15,174 nucleotides of DNA from DAOUEX01 sp034430235 (GTDB lineage Bacteria > Chloroflexota > Anaerolineae > UBA2200): positions 1 to 15,174 of the forward strand of contig CAYZGO010000048.1 of assembly GCA_964478075.1 (NCBI GenBank), read 5' to 3'. Below are positions 13,339 through 15,174 of the stretch, piece by piece (position 1 is the first letter of the stretch; each line of letters starts with the position of its first letter). Made by a program: the position numbers and the translations under genes. The notes under the pieces are model-generated. The model was given only the letters and a program-made list of their open reading frames with translations. It was not told the DNA's origin and ran no database searches.

Positions 13339-13755
13339 ATGGTTATCCGGGACTTTAGGCCAGAGGATTGTGAAGCACTGGTAGAGATTCTGAAGGCAAA
13401 TTTACAATACGGGGATCCGGCTACAGAAGGGCCGGACGCCATGCTGCGGGTCTATGAATGCCAGGCAGCCGTGTTTCTAGTGGCAGAAGAGGATGGCAAG
13501 CCAGTGGGCCTCAGCCGTGGGGTCTACGATGGCTCCAAGGCCCTGATTCACATTGTCTCTGTGCACCCTGACCACCAACGACGCGGTATTGGGGCGGCTC
13601 TAGTACGTGAGACGGCACAGCGCTTCAAGGAACGGGGAGCCACGAATCTCGCAGTGACCGTGCCTGGCGACAACCTCGAGTTCTGGAAAAAGCTGTCGTT
13701 TCGCCTGACCACGCGCATTATGTTCGCGCATCCGATCGATAAGGTCATCGAGTAG
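13339..13755 (+). CDS. GNAT-family N-acetyltransferase
   Basis: The 138-residue protein is a compact single-domain GNAT. It has the first strand MVIRDFRPEDCEALVEIL, a VFLVAEEDGKPVGLSRG strand pair (45-61), the acetyl-CoA loop VHPDHQRRGIGAALV (75-89; RRGIGA is the Q/R-x-x-G-x-G/A motif) and the late block NLEFWKKLSFRLTTRIMFAHP. The FWKKLSF segment is the usual C-terminal GNAT strand before the final strand. Substrate unknown; small GNATs of this size often acetylate amines, antibiotics or amino acids. ATG 13339 is chosen over GTG 13333, which overlaps the AGGAGG. It has its own strong promoter and so is probably not in one operon with the gene upstream. Confidence 0.9.
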   Translation: MVIRDFRPEDCEALVEILKANLQYGDPATEGPDAMLRVYECQAAVFLVAEEDGKPVGLSRGVYDGSKALIHIVSVHPDHQRRGIGAALVRETAQRFKERGATNLAVTVPGDNLEFWKKLSFRLTTRIMFAHPIDKVIE

Positions 13756-13818
13756 GGCCGGTCTCCGATTGTGAGGCTTGATGCGGCCCGGCCGGGAGCG
13801 GCGCAGTGCGCTGTGGCC
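13756..13818. other. Short convergent spacer with GC-rich stems
   Basis: This 63-bp gap separates two convergent genes. GGCCGG (13756-13761) can pair with CCGGCC (13788-13793), and CGGCC-C-GGCCG is a tight palindrome inside. No T-run follows on either strand. It may act as a weak shared terminator; nothing else is seen. Confidence 0.35.
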
Positions 13819-14682
13819 CTACAGCGTGCGTTCCCCTTGTTCATCCTGCGGCTCATTCTCACTCTTGAGACGGGAATAGAGAGCGATCAGGTTTTCTTCG
13901 TGCAGGCGCCGCACGAGCCCATCTAACGGAACGCGCGATTTGCCGCAGGACTCGATGTCGATGTCCAGCAAAGCTGATTCCGGAGCGCCTTTCTCCACTA
14001 GCTGTTGCACTTTCTTATTGATGCATCGCAGGTAGTGAGTGCTTGACTTTATCTCCTCAGCCAGTTCCCCTCTCAGTAGCAATTGCCCATGGCCCTGCAC
14101 GGCGCTGTTAGGCCTGAGTGCTTGCACAACACGCAGAGAACGGATCGTGTCCTCAGAGTCGCCCCAGACGATGTATGGTATGGGCAGTATGGCGTCTCCG
14201 GCGAAGAGTATTTTGCCGCGCTGGACAAAGACTCCAATAGAATCCTTGGTGTGTCCGGGAAGGTGGATGAGATAGAGGGAACGCTCGCCCAGATGGATGT
14301 GCATGTCGTGTTCAAACACAATATTGGGCACGCGGATCTCAACTTCGGCCAGGGCAGGTGTCTCCTCCTTGGCCTCCGCTAGGCTCTGCTCTCCCCATCT
14401 CAGGAGAATTTGGTGACATAGACGATGTGCGATCACTTCGGCGTGCGGGAACAGATAGGTGCCATTGGTGTGGTCCGAGTGGTAGTGTGTGTTGATGACG
14501 TAGCGAACCGTGCCTTTGCCGCGTTCCTTGATGAAGGCTATCATTTCGCGGGTCTCTTGGGGAAAGGGGAGGGTATCAATGACGATGGTACCTTCAGAGG
14601 TCAGAATGACGCCAGCAGTGACTTGCGCATAGAGATCGCTGGTGAAAGCGTATATGTCCTCGGCAACTCGATCCCTTCTCAT
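13819..14682 (-). CDS. MBL-fold metallohydrolase (long form)
   Basis: The 287-residue metallo-beta-lactamase-fold protein has NTHYHSDHTNG (H66, H68, D70, H71), H144 in HLPGHTKDS, D163 in AGDAIL and H198 in QGHGQ, so both metal sites look intact. The N-terminus (IYAFTSDLYAQVTAGVILTSEGTIVIDT) and length match the SoxH/quinoprotein-relay group of MBL enzymes rather than the shorter glyoxalase II-like protein at 6221. The C-terminal ~90 residues form helices; IKSSTHYLRCINKKVQQLVEKG suggests a helical arm, and the segment may be a small extra domain. No signal peptide is visible. The ATG has GGGGA about 8 nt upstream and a promoter ~90 bp away. Substrate unknown. Confidence 0.9.
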   Translation of the reverse strand: MRRDRVAEDIYAFTSDLYAQVTAGVILTSEGTIVIDTLPFPQETREMIAFIKERGKGTVRYVINTHYHSDHTNGTYLFPHAEVIAHRLCHQILLRWGEQSLAEAKEETPALAEVEIRVPNIVFEHDMHIHLGERSLYLIHLPGHTKDSIGVFVQRGKILFAGDAILPIPYIVWGDSEDTIRSLRVVQALRPNSAVQGHGQLLLRGELAEEIKSSTHYLRCINKKVQQLVEKGAPESALLDIDIESCGKSRVPLDGLVRRLHEENLIALYSRLKSENEPQDEQGERTL

Positions 14683-14773
14683 AGCGGTGTTCCCCAGCGT
14701 GGCACTGAAATCCGTGTGACGAGGAGCGGATGAGCAGTGGGTGCGTCAGACTGACCGGCCTGCTGTCGTAGAA

Positions 14774-14802
14774 AGGATAACACAGAAGGAAACAAAAGTC
14801 AA
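14774..14802 (-). promoter_or_regulatory. Sigma-70-type promoter of the long MBL gene
   Basis: TTGACT (14802-14797) and TATCCT (14779-14774) are 17 nt apart on the minus strand. The predicted leader is about 85 nt, longer than the others here. Confidence 0.6.
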
Positions 14803-14878
14803 GAGGTATTTGTGCGGACCTGGCCAAAAACGCATGATGGTACACGAACTTCACAAGTGCAGGTTCTTCAACCAGGGA

Positions 14879-14934
14879 GCACACGGCGGAGGGGAGCCAG
14901 GCCACACAAAAAGCGTCTCCGCTGTGCCGTGTGC
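14879..14934. repeat. Long GC-rich inverted repeat
   Basis: GCACACGGC (14879-14887) and GCCGTGTGC (14926-14934) pair perfectly over 9 bp. GGAG (14888-14891) and CTCC (14917-14920) can extend the stem across a 5-nt bulge. The apical loop is about 25 nt. Confidence 0.5.
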
Positions 14935-14947
14935 GATTCCGTTTTGA

Positions 14948-15028
14948 ACCTGCTCTCGCAGGTGGGGATCCAGTCTCGCGGATTTGCCTCACCCTTGCGA
15001 GTTACTACAGCCCCGCAAGAAAGCAGGT
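14948..15028. ncRNA. Candidate structured RNA (strand unknown)
   Basis: Three nested stems stack in order. ACCTGCT (14948-14954) pairs with AGCAGGT (15022-15028). CTCGCA-GGTG (14955-14964) pairs with CACC-ct-TGCGAG (14990-15001). GATCC (14967-14971) pairs with GGATT (14980-14984) around an 8-nt loop. A 20-nt single-stranded segment (15002-15021) joins the second and first stems. The fold could form from either strand. It matches no RNA family I can name and lacks tRNA features. Confidence 0.3.
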
Positions 15029-15174
15029 CCCCGATTCATTCGGTGTTGGCTCAAAACTTTGGTGCGCATCACGAACACAGCAGATGACGCAAAGATATGA
15101 TAGCACAAAGAGCTAGAAATGTCAAATCGCCGAATTGCCTCACGATAAATCTAACTTTGCGGGAATCGTTGCCT

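Larger units (their letters stand above)
14803..15174. other. Gene-free end region with strong secondary structure
   Basis: No credible gene is seen on either strand to the window edge. The region has a GGTACACGAA word (14839-14848), a strong stem (14879-14887 with 14926-14934), a multi-stem segment (14948-15028) and a small CCGA-TCGG hairpin (15031-15043). It lies upstream of the MBL promoter, so it is not that gene's leader. It could be a small RNA, the leader of a plus-strand gene beyond the window, or spacer repeats. Confidence 0.5.

Noticed and set aside
14594..14992. 132-residue minus-strand frame overlapping the MBL gene start
   Set aside because: It overlaps a well-supported gene in another frame and has no domain.
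14948..15028. tRNA gene, suggested by the 7-bp closing stem
   Set aside because: There is no T-arm GTTC-type sequence, anticodon arm or other tRNA hallmark on either strand.
15112..15145. Third copy of the 2155/2336 repeat at the window end
   Set aside because: Only short words (CTAGAAA, GCCGAAT) agree and their order differs; not enough to call.

Overview
The window most resembles a GC-rich Chloroflexota (Anaerolineae-like) chromosome. This is inferred from gene content: a methyltetrahydrofolate:corrinoid methyltransferase beside a ferredoxin/ASKHA corrinoid activator, NHL beta-propeller export proteins, and GT4, PHP and HAD enzymes. It also rests on the many small palindromic and tandem repeats in the spacers. 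There is no rRNA, tRNA, CRISPR array, transposase or phage gene, so it reads as ordinary chromosome rather than a mobile island.

Layout. Positions 1-340 are non-coding and rich in hairpins. From 341 to 11501 every gene lies on the minus strand. In map order these are a secreted 12-repeat NHL propeller; the corrinoid methyl-transfer pair (methyltransferase 2446-3300, reductive activator 3532-5355); a GNAT acetyltransferase and an MBL hydrolase, probably one operon; a TPR protein with an unrecognised C-terminal domain; a HAD-IB phosphatase; a PHP phosphoesterase; a 95-residue conserved-looking small protein; and a GT4 glycosyltransferase. From 11688 to 13755 three genes lie on the plus strand: a HhH-GPD/queuosine-salvage-like protein with a Cys-rich tail, a small protein made of two copies of a motif ending in CQLG, and a second GNAT. 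A second MBL hydrolase (13819-14682) converges on them from the minus strand. The last ~490 bases have no gene but hold its promoter and a strongly foldable segment.

How the genes fit together. The clearest functional pair is 2446-5355. The methyltransferase moves a methyl group from methyl-tetrahydrofolate to a corrinoid protein, and the activator re-reduces the corrinoid cobalt when it oxidises. The corrinoid protein itself is not in the window. The GNAT/MBL pair shares one very clear promoter. The rest look like independent housekeeping or accessory genes.

The spacers are the distinctive part. Nearly every one holds a different short repeat: a ~110-bp direct repeat pair (2155/2336), a related set of palindromic elements (3373, 5411, 10225), degenerate heptamer arrays that run into stop codons (8278, 9863), CACGAATT palindromes (11576) and a CACCAAG palindrome (12759). 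Six good sigma-70-type promoters and one weaker extended -10 promoter can be read directly. The most novel-looking items are the HhH/queuosine-salvage-like protein, the duplicated CQLG protein, the TPR fusion, the repeat copies upstream of both corrinoid genes, and a candidate structured RNA near 14948-15028.
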